From contig NZ_AMSI01000005.1 of the NCBI RefSeq assembly GCF_000300515.1, positions 1 through 64,000 on the forward strand: a DNA stretch of 64,000 nt, written 5' to 3'. Each line of letters begins with the position of its first letter. Position 1 is the stretch's first letter. Positions 62,830-64,000 of this stretch are shown in pieces. Under the pieces are notes generated by a model, which did not search any database, had not been told where the DNA came from, and was given only the letters and a program-made list of their open reading frames with translations. The DNA comes from Nitratireductor indicus C115. Its GTDB lineage: Bacteria; Pseudomonadota; Alphaproteobacteria; Rhizobiales; Rhizobiaceae. Made by a program: the position numbers and the translations under genes.

Positions 62830-63450
62830 TCAGATTCCCTCGCCCGTTTCGACTTTCTTGATCTCGATCGCCGTTTCGGGCGTGCGCGCGACCTGCGCGG
62901 AGATGCTCTGCCGCTTCACATTGGTCTTATGGCGCAGGGTCAGCACGATGGCGCCGATCATGGCCACCAGAAGCACCATGCCGGCGATCTGGAAGAAGTG
63001 GATGTAATCCGTATAGAGGATGTCGCCGAGAGCAGCCGTGTTGTGGCGCACATCGGCCGGCGGTATCGGCTTGGAGATGTCGCTGGCAAGCTCGGGCGCG
63101 AATGCATAGCCACCGAGCACGATGACAAGCTCCGCCGCCAGGATGATGCCCACCAGCGCGCCGACTGGCGCATATTGCAGCGCACCGCGCTTCAGCTCGG
63201 CAAAGTCCACATCCAGCATCATGACGACGAAGAGGAACAGCACCGCCACCGCGCCGACATAGACGACGAGCATGATGAAGGCGAGAAACTCGGCGCCCGT
63301 GAGCAGGAAGAGACCGGCCGCATTGAAGAAGGCGACGATCAGAAACAGCACCGAGTGCACGGGATTGCGCGCGGAGATGACCAAAAAGGCCGCCGCGACG
63401 GTTAGGAAGGCGAAGAGATAGAAGAAGATCGCCTCAAGTCCTGTCAGCAT
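62830..63450 (-). CDS. nuoJ: NADH-quinone oxidoreductase subunit J
   Basis: A 206-residue membrane subunit of complex I with five predicted spans. Key segments are [20 protein letters not shown] and [20 protein letters not shown], the latter containing the pi-bulge helix region implicated in coupling. It is separated from nuoI by 125 bases without a gene. Confidence 0.95.
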   Translation of the reverse strand: MLTGLEAIFFYLFAFLTVAAAFLVISARNPVHSVLFLIVAFFNAAGLFLLTGAEFLAFIMLVVYVGAVAVLFLFVVMMLDVDFAELKRGALQYAPVGALVGIILAAELVIVLGGYAFAPELASDISKPIPPADVRHNTAALGDILYTDYIHFFQIAGMVLLVAMIGAIVLTLRHKTNVKRQSISAQVARTPETAIEIKKVETGEGI

Positions 63451-63575
63451 GGTTCCCTCGGTACCCTACTAGCCCTGGCCGGGTCGTGCCCGGCTGAGTG
63501 TGATCGCCCGGCCCCGCCAGGCAACGAATTCGCATGTGTCAGACGAGAACACTGCCCCGTCCGTGGTTCAAATCT

Positions 63576-64000
63576 TCACCGATACGGTGCGTCCAAGGCA
63601 ATGTTGCGCGCCAGTTCCCGCTCCCAGCGGTCGCCATTGGCGAGCAGCTTGTCCTTGTCGTAGTAAAGCTCTTCGCGCGTCTCGGTGGCGAATTCGAAAT
63701 TCGGTCCCTCGACAATCGCATCCACCGGGCAAGCCTCCTGGCAGAAGCCGCAATAGATGCACTTCACCATGTCGATGTCGTAGCGCACCGTACGGCGGGT
63801 GCCGTCGTTGCGGCGCGGGCCAGCCTCGATGGTGATGGCCTGCGCGGGGCAGATCGCCTCGCACAGCTTGCAGGCGATGCAGCGTTCCTCGCCGTTGGGA
63901 TAACGGCGCAGCGCGTGTTCGCCACGGAAGCGCGGTGAAACCGGCCCCTTCTCATGCGGATAGTTCAGCGTCGGCTTCGGCGCAAAGAACTGGCGCATGG
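63576..64000 (-). CDS. nuoI: NADH-quinone oxidoreductase subunit I, partial (5' end outside window)
   Basis: The visible part carries both 4Fe-4S motifs, [12 protein letters not shown] and [15 protein letters not shown], which relay electrons towards quinone in the peripheral arm of complex I. The visible Met at [17 protein letters not shown] corresponds to an internal position; family members have about 20 further N-terminal residues, so the true start lies beyond base 64000. Confidence 0.95.
   Translation of the reverse strand, partial: MRQFFAPKPTLNYPHEKGPVSPRFRGEHALRRYPNGEERCIACKLCEAICPAQAITIEAGPRRNDGTRRTVRYDIDMVKCIYCGFCQEACPVDAIVEGPNFEFATETREELYYDKDKLLANGDRWERELARNIALDAPYR

Noticed and set aside
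1-64000. CRISPR arrays, rRNA genes and complete insertion sequences
   Set aside because: No regularly spaced repeats with unique spacers, no rRNA-like stretches and no transposase frames were seen; the only mobility gene is the integrase at 3174-4535.

Overview
The window looks like chromosomal DNA of an alphaproteobacterium of the order Hyphomicrobiales/Rhizobiales, most likely the Brucella/Ochrobactrum group. The support is high GC content, the block proS-lolC-lolD and the block DUF1467-mce-rnj-birA-nuoNMLKJI (both gene orders familiar from that order), and a GAAC-N7-GAAC LexA-type box. No database search was possible, so the genus is an inference from remembered family resemblance.

Layout. 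0.1-2.8 kb: a membrane hybrid histidine kinase and two small unknown genes. 3.0-7.2 kb: a small decayed genomic island behind tRNA-Asn, with an intact tyrosine recombinase, a 5'-truncated trypsin/PAN protease, an HNH-like protein and small unknown genes. Its right edge cuts the 3' part of a LysR regulator. 7.56-17.65 kb: a tightly coupled plus-strand operon of two crotonases, an acyl-CoA ligase, a complete Dpp/Opp-type ABC transporter and a D-amino-acid-oxidase-like FAD enzyme. The truncated LysR gene, with an intact T-N11-A box, lies divergent to it. 17.66-29.2 kb: on the minus strand, a hydroxyacyl-CoA dehydrogenase-like gene, then a carbohydrate operon of binding protein, GatD-type dehydrogenase, FGGY kinase, SorC-type regulator, Rbs-type ATPase and permease, DeoC aldolase and an ALDH16-type double-domain aldehyde dehydrogenase. 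I read it as uptake, phosphorylation, oxidation, DeoC cleavage and aldehyde removal for a deoxy-sugar or deoxy-polyol.

29.6-38.6 kb: BenE-type carrier, enoyl-CoA hydratase-like hydrolase, acyl-CoA ligase, three molybdenum-hydroxylase subunits and an AraC regulator. The order matches hmfABCDE, the 2-furoate pathway. 38.6-46.4 kb: a 2-hydroxyacid dehydrogenase, MgtE, TspO, a CYTH-CHAD protein, small membrane/exported proteins and a Bcr/CflA efflux pump. 46.6-50.2 kb: tRNA-Leu(GAG), lipB, ggt and a 28-residue single-span membrane peptide whose promoter contains a perfect GAAC-N7-GAAC box between -35 and -10. That is the architecture of the SOS cell-division inhibitor SidA of Caulobacter. 50.2-64 kb: lolD, lolC, proS, DUF1467, mce, rnj, birA and nuoN to nuoI (nuoI cut by the window end), all minus strand.

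The most interesting signals are the SidA-like SOS peptide, the presumptive furoate cluster, the deoxy-polyol operon, a plus-strand transcript-like region (44-codon ORF followed by a strong terminator) in the proS-DUF1467 gap, and a palindromic dispersed repeat that supplies the last ~30 codons of lolD.
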